Program-made: the position numbers and the translations under genes
Notes under the pieces: generated by a model
Databases searched by the model: none
Seen by the model: the letters and a program-made list of their open reading frames with translations, nothing else
What the model was told of the DNA's origin: nothing
Shown: positions 46,364 through 54,598 of the stretch, one piece after another
Layout of the letters: every line of letters begins with the position of its first letter
Position numbering within the stretch: the stretch's first letter is position 1
Assembly (NCBI RefSeq): GCF_947495255.1
Contig: NZ_CANLYI010000008.1
Location: 226,494 to 290,493 of the forward strand
From: an uncultured Winogradskyella sp.
Lineage (GTDB): Bacteria; Bacteroidota; Bacteroidia; Flavobacteriales; Flavobacteriaceae
DNA: 64,000 nt
Direction: 5' to 3'

Positions 46364-47020
46364 TTACAATGTAACTCTCGCTTTCTTATCTGGCGTGATT
46401 ATAGATGTATCGTAACCTGAAAACTTTTTCATATATGTTTTTACGGTAGAACCATAAGCATCAGAAAGATTGTTTCCTCCATAACTACGCAAAAATTTCT
46501 TAACACTACCTGGTCCTGCCAAGTGTGCAGCGGCTAAAATACCTGATTCAGTCACTTTTACGCCTGCAATATGTTTACCTTCAAAACGCTTTATATCTTT
46601 TCTTAAAACCCATTTATTACGTTCTGCATTAGCTATAAATGCTTTCTCTTGTAATTCTGGATTATACAAAAACTGATTAGGTGTATAAATTCCTAGTATT
46701 TTTAAAGTTTCAGTACCGAATTGATATTTCCCTAAATATCCCAAAGTATTTACCGTAAAATAATCGCCTTGAGATTCTTTAAATGCAATAGCTTCTTTAA
46801 ACCCTTCAAAAGATTTACCTAGATAAGGCGTAAACATATTCTGTTTAGTAGCATGGTTATTATCAACCATTGCTAAATCTTCTGAAATATTATAATTAAG
46901 CTCTAATCCTTCTGTAGAATAAGCATCAGGATTTAATGTAGTGTCTGGATATAAAGCTAACGCTAATAACAAACAAACTGTAAACGGTATTATAAAAGTC
47001 TTAACCTTTTTTTTAATCAT
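46364..47020 (-). CDS. Lysozyme-like (transglycosylase) exported protein
   Basis: 218 residues with an N-terminal membrane anchor or signal (FIIPFTVCLLLALALYP). The catalytic-fold hallmarks of a lysozyme-like lytic transglycosylase are AIAFKESQGDYFTVNTLGYLGKYQFG (the Glu of KESQGD is the candidate acid) and ITESG-type helices: GILAAAHLAGPGSVKKFL. No LysM or other peptidoglycan-binding repeat is visible, although homologues are sometimes named so. It probably cuts the glycan strand in the periplasm. A promoter box lies ~57 bases upstream; the gene sits head to tail with DUF2279 and mltG, both minus strand, another envelope set. Confidence 0.78.
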   Translation of the reverse strand: MIKKKVKTFIIPFTVCLLLALALYPDTTLNPDAYSTEGLELNYNISEDLAMVDNNHATKQNMFTPYLGKSFEGFKEAIAFKESQGDYFTVNTLGYLGKYQFGTETLKILGIYTPNQFLYNPELQEKAFIANAERNKWVLRKDIKRFEGKHIAGVKVTESGILAAAHLAGPGSVKKFLRSYGGNNLSDAYGSTVKTYMKKFSGYDTSIITPDKKARVTL

Positions 47021-47077
47021 AACAGCTAAATTTTAATGTGAAATAATTTCCCCAAATCACTCCGCAAAATTCGGGTG

Positions 47078-47085
47078 CAAATATA
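47078..47085 (-). promoter_or_regulatory. -7 box upstream of the lysozyme-like gene
   Basis: Minus-strand TATATTTG, an exact TAnnTTTG match, ends 57 bases before the ATG at 47020, giving a longer leader than elsewhere in the window. Confidence 0.45.
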
Positions 47086-47137
47086 CAACAATTTTGTTAT
47101 TACTGAAAATCAACCGATTAAGTGTTAAAATTTTAAC

Positions 47138-48043
47138 TTAAAAGTATACAGGATACCATTTTACACGACCATTGTCATTAAGTTCTAATGTTGGAAATGG
47201 AACTTTAATTACGTTGAAAACGTCAAAAATGGTTTTCAGGACGTTAGATTTTGTTTTAATTTTGGTTAAGTCAACATCTAAACTCAAGTAAAATTGACGT
47301 CTTCTATTTTGATTTAAAAATAAAGGGTCGCTTGCCTCACCTGTTAACATTCCTTCTGCTCCATAACCAAAAGCAAAATTCAACCAATTAGGTATGGTTT
47401 CCGTTTTTAAAAATGAATTAATATTAGCACTCAACCAATAGGTTTGTCCGTTATAATCTTTTAAAAATTCTTCAGATAACCCATCGCCTAACTTATTTGG
47501 TCGTTGCTTTGCAAATTTTGTTCTATGAAATGAGTATTTTATAACGATGCGTTGTTCTTTCCAAAGTAATTCTTGACCGACGTATAATCCTGTTCCTACT
47601 GTATTTGCTGACATATCTGTCCAAGAAAACCCCCATTCTTTAGAAAAACCATCTAAAACTTCTACAGCCGTTAAAAAGCCTAAACCCAAAGTAGAACCAT
47701 AAATTAGTTGGTCTTTTTCACTCACACCAGACCAACTTAGTGTGCTGGCTCCTATCCTTCCCAACTGATAAGATGAAAACATATGTCCCATTTTATCCAT
47801 CTGTAACCATTCTCCACTATCGTTTAATGTCTTAAAACTAGAACGCGGATAATCTGCATACCATAATTGATTAAGACCAATCAAGGTTGCAGAAGCTAAA
47901 ACTGATTCTGAAATTACAACAGCGTTGCGTCTAGATGTATTTAAACTATCACTCGGCTTTAAAAACTGATTGAGTTTAGACTGAGAAAAAAGCATTCCAC
48001 TTGCCAATAAAAAAAATACAATATGACAATATAAATTTTTCAA
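47138..48043 (-). CDS. DUF2279 family envelope protein
   Basis: 301 residues with a signal peptide (IVFFLLASGMLFSQ). DUF2279 landmarks: VVISESVLASATLIGLNQLWYADYPRSSF, LQMDKMGHMFSSYQLGRIGASTLSWSGVSEKDQLIYGSTLGLGFLTAVEVLDGFSKEWGFSWTDMSANTVG, and C-terminal beta strands ending WYPVYF. The middle is helical and may touch the membrane; the rest looks like outer-membrane-associated strands. Function unknown. It follows mltG by three bases on the minus strand, which suggests a link to cell-wall or envelope work. Confidence 0.83.
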   Translation of the reverse strand: MKNLYCHIVFFLLASGMLFSQSKLNQFLKPSDSLNTSRRNAVVISESVLASATLIGLNQLWYADYPRSSFKTLNDSGEWLQMDKMGHMFSSYQLGRIGASTLSWSGVSEKDQLIYGSTLGLGFLTAVEVLDGFSKEWGFSWTDMSANTVGTGLYVGQELLWKEQRIVIKYSFHRTKFAKQRPNKLGDGLSEEFLKDYNGQTYWLSANINSFLKTETIPNWLNFAFGYGAEGMLTGEASDPLFLNQNRRRQFYLSLDVDLTKIKTKSNVLKTIFDVFNVIKVPFPTLELNDNGRVKWYPVYF

Positions 48044-48046
48044 ATC

Positions 48047-49090
48047 TTACTTATTAATGCCTTGAGAAGACAAATAGCTATGATATTGCCTTGCATTATT
48101 ATTGTGTTGTCCTAATGTTTTTGCAAACTTATGATAACCTATACGCTTTGCATCTGCCGCAAAATAAAGGTAACTATGCTTTTCTGGGTTTAAAACGGCT
48201 TTTATTGCTGACAAATCTGGCATAGCAATTAAACCTGGTGGCAAACCAGAATATTTGTATGTATTATATGGAGAATCAATTTCTTTGTGGATATTTAAAA
48301 CACGTCTAATAATTGTGTTTTTATATTTAGGTAATTGATAAGCTGCAAATTTTAAAGTTGGATCCGCTTGTAAAGGCATTTTAATTCTTAATCGGTTAAG
48401 ATAAACACCAGCCACTCTAGGTTGCTCATCTGCTTGCTTAGACTCTTCGTGCACAATTGAAGCTAAAGTTATCACTTCATTAGGCGTTAAATTTAGTTTC
48501 TTAGCTTGTGCTTTTCTAGTGTCTGTCCAGAATCGGTTATACTCTGTTAACATTCTATCTCTAAAGGTCTCTGCAGATGTATTCCAAAAGAATTCATAAC
48601 TATTTGGTAAATACATACCTAACGCTGTTCCTTTATTAAAATCGTTTTTAGATAGAAATGCTGAGTCTGTCATTGCATTTAAAAGCGACAAACTATCAGC
48701 TTCAATTTGTGTACTTATTCTGCCTGCTAAATCTTCTAAATTATGCTGATTATTGAAAGCGATTTTAATAGGAAGATTTTTACTTCGGATGGAATTAATA
48801 ACGTCATTATTATTCATACCCTTTGTAATAGCAAAACGACCAGCCTTAATATTGGTGTTATATTTCTTTTGGTTTGCTAAGGCGTCAAATGCATTAATAT
48901 CGCCTAAAAGTGGCTCTAACTGCGCACGCACTTCTGAATATGTTGCATTGGTTGGTACATAAATATAAGCTGTTTCATTATTGAACTTTGTATTAGGCTT
49001 AAACATAGCGCCATAAATATAATATGCAAAATAGCCACAAATAGCCAAGCCAATTAGAGCAACTGCCCAAAGAATTTTTTTAATATACAT
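48047..49090 (-). CDS. mltG: Endolytic transglycosylase MltG (YceG-like)
   Basis: Cleaves nascent glycan strands near the inner membrane and so sets peptidoglycan chain length. 347 residues: one N-terminal membrane helix (about 5-27), a LysM-like subdomain (YIYVPTNATYSEVRAQL), then the YceG catalytic domain with MYLPNSYEFFWNTSAE, the active-site Glu region LASIVHEESKQADEQPRVAGVYLNRL, MPLQADPTLKFA, and SPYNTYKYSGLPPGLIAMP. Complete. It lies two bases after the GNAT gene and is followed by DUF2279, forming part of a minus-strand envelope operon with dapF at its head. Confidence 0.94.
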   Translation of the reverse strand: MYIKKILWAVALIGLAICGYFAYYIYGAMFKPNTKFNNETAYIYVPTNATYSEVRAQLEPLLGDINAFDALANQKKYNTNIKAGRFAITKGMNNNDVINSIRSKNLPIKIAFNNQHNLEDLAGRISTQIEADSLSLLNAMTDSAFLSKNDFNKGTALGMYLPNSYEFFWNTSAETFRDRMLTEYNRFWTDTRKAQAKKLNLTPNEVITLASIVHEESKQADEQPRVAGVYLNRLRIKMPLQADPTLKFAAYQLPKYKNTIIRRVLNIHKEIDSPYNTYKYSGLPPGLIAMPDLSAIKAVLNPEKHSYLYFAADAKRIGYHKFAKTLGQHNNNARQYHSYLSSQGINK

Positions 49091-49092
49091 AG

Positions 49093-49617
49093 TTAATCGT
49101 TAATTCGTTGTAATAGGAATTCGTCAGTATAAATTTCACCGTTAAAACTCCAATCTTTTTTTAATCCTATTTTCTTAAATCCATTACCCTCGAAAAGATT
49201 TAAGCTTGCTTTATTACTTTCAGAAATATTAGCATAAATTTGATGCAAATGTAAAGTCTCAAAACAATAATTCACCAATAATTCTAGGGCTTCTTTACCA
49301 AAACCTTTATTTCTATTTTCTTTATTTTGAATAAGAATTCCGATGCCAGCACGTTTGTTTTTTACATCAAAATCAAACACATCAATTAAACCGATGGTTT
49401 CATGTTCAGCATTACAAATAGCTAAACGTAATTGTTTCGCCTCAAAAATATCTTGTTGTGCATTTTCAAGGTATTGTTTTATTAAAAAACGAGAATATGG
49501 TGTTTGCGTATCACTTAAATGCCATAAATCTGTGTCATTTTCAATCGCGTATACAAACTCTAAATCTTCAGGCTCTAAAGATCTTAAATAGATATCATTT
49601 CCTTTTAGGCTTACCAT
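49093..49617 (-). CDS. GNAT N-acetyltransferase, RimJ/RimL-like
   Basis: 174 residues. Pattern of the RimJ/RimL group: DIYLRSLEPEDLEFVYAIEND, LRLAICNAEHETIGLIDVFDFDVKNKRAGIGILI, the acetyl-CoA loop NKENRNKGFGKEAL, and HLHQIYANISESNKASLNLFEGNGFKKIGLKKDWSF. The acceptor could be a ribosomal-protein N-terminus or a small molecule. Its first codons overlap the end of dapF by seven bases, and mltG follows two bases later, so it is in the middle of that operon. Confidence 0.9.
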   Translation of the reverse strand: MVSLKGNDIYLRSLEPEDLEFVYAIENDTDLWHLSDTQTPYSRFLIKQYLENAQQDIFEAKQLRLAICNAEHETIGLIDVFDFDVKNKRAGIGILIQNKENRNKGFGKEALELLVNYCFETLHLHQIYANISESNKASLNLFEGNGFKKIGLKKDWSFNGEIYTDEFLLQRIND

Positions 49618-50390
49618 TCTATTTCGCCTTTAAAAACTTGCTCTGCAGAACCAACTAACCAAATATTGTTGTAACCAGAATCATCATTATTAAAAGTAAC
49701 TTTGAGCTGACCACCTTGCGTTTTTAAGCTAATTTGGTTGCTTTTAGTCTTACCTGTCTTGTGCATAGCAATGGCCACAGCTGTAACGCCTGTTCCGCAA
49801 GATAATGTTTCATCCTCAACGCCTCTTTCGTAAGTTCTTACTGCAAAATTATCGGCATCTAGTTGTTCTACAAAATTTACGTTACTTCCCACTTCTTTAT
49901 AAGGTGCACCATATCTAATTTTTTCACCATTAGATTTTACTTCAAAATTAGAAATACCAGAAACCAACTCTACATGGTGTGGCGAACCTGTATCTAAAAA
50001 CTGATGAGCTTCAAATTCTTCAATTTTAGAAACATCTTGCATTTGTAAATGAACAATACCATCATTAACCTTCGCATTATGTAAGCCATCAATAGCAATA
50101 AACTCTGTTTCATTTTCTATAATTCCTAAGAATTTAGCAAAGGCAACAATGCATCGTCCACCATTTCCGCACATGCTACTTTCGTTACCATCTGCATTAT
50201 AATAAACCATTTTAAAATCTGAATTCTCATCATTTTCTAACAGAATAAATCCGTCAGCTCCAATACCAAAACGTCTATCACATAAGCGCTCAATACCTTT
50301 AGTATTATTTTTGTCTATTGTCTGCAAACGATTATCTACCATGATAAAATCGTTTCCTGTGCCTTGATATTTGTAAAATGTCATATTCAT
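49611..50390 (-). CDS. dapF: Diaminopimelate epimerase
   Basis: Interconverts LL- and meso-diaminopimelate for lysine and peptidoglycan. Upstream ATGs at 50402 and 50393 are possible, but a promoter box covers 50400-50407 and homologues begin MN-TFYKYQGTGNDF, so 50390 is chosen: 259 residues. Two catalytic cysteines are present, in SSMCGNGGRCIVAFAKFLG and ETLSCGTGVTAVAIAM, with substrate residues in YNADGNESS. It heads an operon with the GNAT gene (seven-base overlap), mltG and DUF2279. dapA lies in another operon at 29-30 kb. Confidence 0.95.
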   Translation of the reverse strand: MNMTFYKYQGTGNDFIMVDNRLQTIDKNNTKGIERLCDRRFGIGADGFILLENDENSDFKMVYYNADGNESSMCGNGGRCIVAFAKFLGIIENETEFIAIDGLHNAKVNDGIVHLQMQDVSKIEEFEAHQFLDTGSPHHVELVSGISNFEVKSNGEKIRYGAPYKEVGSNVNFVEQLDADNFAVRTYERGVEDETLSCGTGVTAVAIAMHKTGKTKSNQISLKTQGGQLKVTFNNDDSGYNNIWLVGSAEQVFKGEIEW

Positions 50391-50399
50391 CATAAAAGG

Positions 50400-50407
50400 C
50401 AAATATA
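50400..50407 (-). promoter_or_regulatory. -7 box of the dapF operon
   Basis: Minus-strand TATATTTG, an exact TAnnTTTG match, ends nine bases before the chosen dapF ATG at 50390. The message would have an almost absent leader, and the two ATGs further upstream would be at or before the transcription start. Confidence 0.5.
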
Positions 50408-50470
50408 AGAATAATAGCGATTAAAATGAGTTGTTAAACACGCGTTAAAGTTGAAGTTAAAAAGACGTTA

Positions 50471-50486
50471 AATTCAAATTTGAATT
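50471..50486. promoter_or_regulatory. 16-bp perfect palindrome upstream of the Do-type protease gene
   Basis: AATTCAAATTTGAATT is fully self-complementary and lies 63 bases before the protease ATG at 50550, in the spacer shared with dapF. It is a candidate operator. Being only A, T, C and G in an A+T-rich setting, chance cannot be excluded. GTTAAA repeats precede it. Confidence 0.35.
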
Positions 50487-50549
50487 CAATATTTCTCTAA
50501 TTTTAATCGTTAGAAAGTAAAATATAATTAAACTTAAATCTGAAAAATT

Positions 50550-51959
50550 ATGAAGAAGATTATAACATTAGTATTTGTTTCGGCATTAGGTGGACTTTTA
50601 ACTTTAGGAGGTTACAAAATTTTTGTTGAACAAGAGTCACAACAATTAGCGGTAGAGCAATCTAATGATTTACCAGTGTTTGTGCCAACAAATAATTCTG
50701 TTAACACAATTAATAACGCTGCAATTGCTCCTAATTTTGTTGAAGCTGCGGATAAATCTTTAGATGCCGTAGTACATGTAAAAAACACAGCTATTGTAAA
50801 TGCTCCAACATCAATGAGAGACTTGTTTTATGGTCGTAGCTCGCAACGTGCGCAAGTTGGCACAGGTAGTGGTGTTATCATTTCACCAACAGGTTACATT
50901 GTAACAAACAACCATGTTATTAAAAATGCAAACGAAATTAGCATTACTTTAAATAATAATAAAGCCTATCTGGCAGAATTGATTGGTACAGACGAAACTA
51001 CAGATATTGCATTATTAAAAATTGTAACCGATGAAGACTTGCCATTTATGGCTTTTGGCGATTCTGATAATGCTAAAGTTGGAGAATGGGTTTTAGCCGT
51101 AGGTAATCCTTTTAACCTTAACTCTACAGTTACAGCCGGAATTATAAGTGCAAAATCTAGAGATTTATCGGGTAACCATTCGCAATCTTTTATCCAAACA
51201 GATGCAGCTGTAAACCCAGGAAACTCTGGTGGAGCTTTGGTAAACACAAATGGTGATTTAATAGGAATTAATACCGCTATTTCATCACAAACCGGTTCTT
51301 ATATTGGTTATTCTTTTGCCGTACCAAGTAATATTGCTCGTAAAATTGTAAATGATATTATGGAATACGGTAACGTGCAAAATGGTATTCTTGGTGTTGT
51401 TGGTGGTGCTTTAAATAGTGCAGCTGCTGAAGAATTAGGAACAACTACAACTGAAGGGTTTTATGTTAGCGAAGTACAAGAAGATACAGGAGCAGAAAAA
51501 GCAGGTATACAATCTGGTGATATTATTAATAAGATTGACAACGTTAAAATCCATAAATTTTCAGACTTAACAGGTTATTTAAAAACTAAAAGTCCAGATG
51601 ATGTAGTAAACGTTACATTACTTAGAGATGGTGAAGAAGAAACTTTACCAGTAACATTGCTAAAACCATCTACATATATTTTACCAACAATAGGTATTAT
51701 AAAGAATGCTACAAAGCAAGACCTTAAAAAGTATAAAACGGATTCTGGTGTAAAAATTTCTAAATTCGATAAAAATTATAAAGCCTATTGGAATAAAAAT
51801 GGAATTGAAGAAGGTTCTATTATTTCAAAAATAAATGGTAAAAAATTAAACTCTATTGATGACGCAGAAAATGCAGTAAAGGCAAGATCTTTAAATGAGC
51901 CACTTCAAATTGAAGTCATAAATAATAAAGGAGAAAAAGTCGTCTATAATTTTAGTTAA
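50550..51959 (+). CDS. Do/DegQ-type periplasmic serine protease with two PDZ domains
   Basis: 469 residues. N-terminal signal or anchor (IITLVFVSALGGLLTLGG). Chymotrypsin-fold protease with the triad His122 (VTNNHVI), Asp152 (TDIALLKI) and Ser226 (NPGNSGGALV), then a PDZ1 domain at about 275-365 (LGVVGGALNSAAAEELG, GAEKAGIQSGDIINKID) and a degenerate PDZ2 (~385-469). HtrA-family enzymes degrade or refold damaged envelope proteins. It is monocistronic: a 16-bp palindrome lies upstream and a strong terminator lies 25 bases downstream. Envelope-stress control is expected by family but not shown by sequence. Confidence 0.94.
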   Translation: MKKIITLVFVSALGGLLTLGGYKIFVEQESQQLAVEQSNDLPVFVPTNNSVNTINNAAIAPNFVEAADKSLDAVVHVKNTAIVNAPTSMRDLFYGRSSQRAQVGTGSGVIISPTGYIVTNNHVIKNANEISITLNNNKAYLAELIGTDETTDIALLKIVTDEDLPFMAFGDSDNAKVGEWVLAVGNPFNLNSTVTAGIISAKSRDLSGNHSQSFIQTDAAVNPGNSGGALVNTNGDLIGINTAISSQTGSYIGYSFAVPSNIARKIVNDIMEYGNVQNGILGVVGGALNSAAAEELGTTTTEGFYVSEVQEDTGAEKAGIQSGDIINKIDNVKIHKFSDLTGYLKTKSPDDVVNVTLLRDGEEETLPVTLLKPSTYILPTIGIIKNATKQDLKKYKTDSGVKISKFDKNYKAYWNKNGIEEGSIISKINGKKLNSIDDAENAVKARSLNEPLQIEVINNKGEKVVYNFS

Positions 51960-51984
51960 ATTGAAATAAATATTAGGTTAAAAG

Positions 51985-52017
51985 AACCCTTCAAAGTATT
52001 ATTCTTTGAAGGGTTTT
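51985..52017 (+). terminator. Terminator after the protease gene
   Basis: AACCCTTCAAAG, seven bases, CTTTGAAGGGTT plus further U residues: a 12-bp stem 25 bases after the stop. Confidence 0.85.
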
Positions 52018-52058
52018 AATTTTCGTTAAAATGTTCTACGAAAACGTTTGAAATATAG

Positions 52059-52066
52059 TATTTTTG
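52059..52066 (+). promoter_or_regulatory. -7 box upstream of the GAPDH gene
   Basis: TATTTTTG, an exact TAnnTTTG match, ends 42 bases before the ATG at 52109. No TTG at the usual -33 distance. Confidence 0.4.
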
Positions 52067-52108
52067 CAAAATTAATAAACAACAATTTAATCTCTTAACT
52101 AATAAAAT

Positions 52109-53557
52109 ATGGGTTTTAATGCCACTTACGAAAAGGAGTTAGCGTTTCAAGCTGATCGTCGCAGAGCAACGGTAGAATTTATAAAAATCATAAGCGACTT
52201 ATGGTATGATAAATCTATTGAGCTCGTTTTGTTTAGAAATCAATTAATAGACAGAAATGTGAGCGAAATTTTAAATCTACATGAATATGCAGGTGAATTT
52301 GTTCAAAAACCAATTTCTATTTTCGATTCTGTTGAAATTGCACAAGCTATTAGTGCTTTAAATTTTCCGCCAGCGAAGTTAGACATAGGAAAACTGACTT
52401 ATGAATTTCATTTAGAAGATCAAAAATACAGCAACGCAACTGCTTTTGTTGCTGCAAAGCTGGGTAATGCTAAAGATAATAAAGCTATTGAACCAAAAGA
52501 TGTTGTTCTTTATGGTTTTGGTAGAATTGGCCGTTTAGTAGCGCGTGAGTTAATGACACGTACAGGTAAAGGAAACCAATTAAGATTGAGAGCCATTGTA
52601 ACTAGAGGAGAGATTAATGAAACCGTATTAGAAAAGCGAGCTTCGTTATTAAGAAACGACTCTGTACATGGTGATTTTTGCGGAATGGTTAGTGTCGATG
52701 TAAAAAACTCTGCTTTAATTATTAACGGAACTACTGTAAAAATTATTTCAGCTAATAAGCCAGAAGACATTGATTATACAAAACACGGTATTAAAAATGC
52801 CTTAATTATAGATAATACAGGTGCGTTTAGAGATAAAGAAGCATTAAGTAGACACCTAAAAGCCAAGGGAGTTGACAAAGTATTATTAACAGCACCAGGA
52901 AAAGGGATACCTAATATTGTACATGGTGTAAATCATAAAGAACATAATCCTGATAAAGTAAAAATATTTTCTGCAGCTTCTTGCACTACCAATGCAATTA
53001 CACCAATATTAAAAGCAGTTGAGGATTCTTTTGGTATTATAACAGGTCATTTAGAAACGATACACGCTTATACTAACGATCAAAATTTAGTAGATAATTT
53101 TCACAGTAAATATAGACGTGGACGTGCTGCTGCCTTAAACATGGTCATTACTGAAACAGGTGCTGGTAAAGCAGTAAGTAAAGCATTACCATCTTTAGAA
53201 GGTAAACTAACTTCAAATGCTATTAGAGTACCTGTACCAAATGGATCATTAGCTATTTTGAATTTAGAATTAAAAAATGAGACTTCAGTAGACAGTATAA
53301 ATACAATAATGAAAAAGTATGCTCTTGAAGGTGATCTGGTAGAACAAATAAAATACGAAATGAGTGACGAACTCGTATCTAGTGATATTGTAGGAAGCTC
53401 CGCTCCTTCTATCTACGATAGCAAAGCAACTATTGTTAGAGAAGATGGGAAAAATGCTATACTATATATATGGTATGATAACGAATATGGATATAGTCAT
53501 CAAGTTATTCGTTTAGCAAAATATATTTCTAAAGTAAGACGCTATGCTTATTATTAG
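52109..53557 (+). CDS. gap: Glyceraldehyde-3-phosphate dehydrogenase with N-terminal extension
   Basis: 482 residues; a standard GAPDH has about 335. Residues 1-130 form a helical extension (ADRRRATVEFIKIISDLWYDKSIELVLFRNQLIDRN, VQKPISIFDSVEIAQAI) with no recognised fold. The GAPDH core follows: Rossmann GFGRIGR (136-142), catalytic Cys292 in SAASCTTNAI, the His of HAYTNDQ, RGRAAALNMVITETGA and YDNEYGYSHQ. After strand 2 the sequence reads VTRGEIN, without the Asp that favours NAD in classical enzymes, so NADP use or a gluconeogenic role is possible. A homologous long form is widespread in Bacteroidetes, to my knowledge. It ends at a strong terminator. Confidence 0.9.
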   Translation: MGFNATYEKELAFQADRRRATVEFIKIISDLWYDKSIELVLFRNQLIDRNVSEILNLHEYAGEFVQKPISIFDSVEIAQAISALNFPPAKLDIGKLTYEFHLEDQKYSNATAFVAAKLGNAKDNKAIEPKDVVLYGFGRIGRLVARELMTRTGKGNQLRLRAIVTRGEINETVLEKRASLLRNDSVHGDFCGMVSVDVKNSALIINGTTVKIISANKPEDIDYTKHGIKNALIIDNTGAFRDKEALSRHLKAKGVDKVLLTAPGKGIPNIVHGVNHKEHNPDKVKIFSAASCTTNAITPILKAVEDSFGIITGHLETIHAYTNDQNLVDNFHSKYRRGRAAALNMVITETGAGKAVSKALPSLEGKLTSNAIRVPVPNGSLAILNLELKNETSVDSINTIMKKYALEGDLVEQIKYEMSDELVSSDIVGSSAPSIYDSKATIVREDGKNAILYIWYDNEYGYSHQVIRLAKYISKVRRYAYY

Positions 53558-53581
53558 AATTTGTGAAAAAGAAAATGAAAG

Positions 53582-53608
53582 AAATCCTGCCTTATGGCAG
53601 GATTTTTT
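53582..53608 (+). terminator. Terminator after the GAPDH gene
   Basis: AAATCCTGCC-TTAT-GGCAGGATTT plus a long U-run: a 10-bp stem with a four-base loop, 24 bases after the stop. Confidence 0.88.
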
Positions 53609-53718
53609 TTGCTGTAAAATTTGATACTTACTTATAGTTTTATACTTACAACATATAAAATGTAGATTATTACTACATCTATTAACATCTAAACTATTAA
53701 TTCTACCGTATATAAATT

Positions 53719-53738
53719 GCCTCACGTCATTGTGAGGC
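53719..53738. repeat. Short hairpin GCCTCAC-GTCATT-GTGAGGC
   Basis: A 7-bp perfect stem with a six-base loop, not followed by a U-run on either strand. It lies in the 269-base spacer before the coiled-coil protein gene, which otherwise holds only the upstream terminator and A+T-rich DNA. The CCTCACGTCATTGTGAGG core resembles short intergenic repeats of Flavobacteria; only one copy is present here. Confidence 0.3.
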
Positions 53739-53826
53739 TATTTGTTTGATAAATGTTTATGGAAATACTCATAAAATTATTATCTTGGCAATCAATTAAT
53801 CCATCAAAACCAAAATTACTCATTAG

Positions 53827-54435
53827 ATGAAATTCCTAACCAAAGTCTCTGTAATTCTTTTAGTTACACTTAGTTTACAAACTATAGAAGCACAAACTGA
53901 AACAGAAACAGAAGAGAAATTATCTCTTAACAGTGGTACAATAGATAATCAGTTTGAATATTTAATTCGAAAATCTGGTAAGTATCAAGAATATAAAGTT
54001 GTAAAGAGAACATGGTTATTTACTTTAAAAGCTCATGTTGCAGATACACTTAAGGCTGTCCATAAAGATTTATCAGATACGCAAGCCGTTGTAAAAAAGC
54101 AAGCTGATGAAATTGAAAGTTTAAAATCTAATTTAGCAAATACAGAAACTACTTTAAATGCTACTAATGACGAAAAAGATAATATTTCGTTATTTGGAAT
54201 ACAAACTAGTAAAGCTAGTTATAAAGTCTTAATGTGGAGTATAATTGGTGGACTTTTTGCTTTACTTCTATTATTTATTTATAAATTTAAAGGTAGTAAT
54301 TCTGCAACTAAAGATGCTAAGCATAAATTAGAAGAAGTAGAAACTGAATTTGAAGAACACAGACGAAACGCTCTAGAACGAGAGCAAAAAGTAAGACGTC
54401 AATTACAAGACGAATTAAATAAGCAGAAGTCTTAA
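53827..54435 (+). CDS. Membrane protein with coiled coils, function unknown
   Basis: 202 residues. Signal-like N-terminus (VSVILLVTLSLQTIEAQ), a conserved-looking NSGTIDNQFEYLIRKSGKYQEYKVVKRTWLFTLKAHV block, a coiled coil (about 75-120: ADTLKAVHKDLSDTQAVVKKQADEIESLKSN), one transmembrane helix (about 137-157: LMWSIIGGLFALLLLFIYKF), and a highly charged C-terminal coil (KLEEVETEFEEHRRNALEREQKVRRQLQDELN). The topology suggests an inner-membrane protein with extracytoplasmic and cytoplasmic coils. It precedes trmD but a terminator separates them. The protein has sometimes been misnamed after its neighbour; it has no methyltransferase motif. Confidence 0.8.
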   Translation: MKFLTKVSVILLVTLSLQTIEAQTETETEEKLSLNSGTIDNQFEYLIRKSGKYQEYKVVKRTWLFTLKAHVADTLKAVHKDLSDTQAVVKKQADEIESLKSNLANTETTLNATNDEKDNISLFGIQTSKASYKVLMWSIIGGLFALLLLFIYKFKGSNSATKDAKHKLEEVETEFEEHRRNALEREQKVRRQLQDELNKQKS

Positions 54436-54472
54436 GAAACAACAAACTCAGCATATTATATAACAACTAATG

Positions 54473-54503
54473 AATCCGTAATTTTAAATTGCGGATTTTT
54501 TTA
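54473..54503 (+). terminator. Terminator after the coiled-coil protein gene
   Basis: AATCCGTAATT-TTA-AATTGCGGATT plus a U-run: an 11-bp stem (one G-U pair) 37 bases after the stop. Confidence 0.82.
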
Positions 54504-54598
54504 TTGAAGAATATAATTGCGAAGAGTGTATTTTAGAATAGAGCACCTTTATAAATTTCCTCAATTAATCTTATCTTCGCAAATTATACAAATAAACT

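Noticed and set aside
53826..54435. Calling the coiled-coil protein a tRNA methyltransferase
   Set aside because: It has no SPOUT or SAM motif; the true trmD is the next gene.
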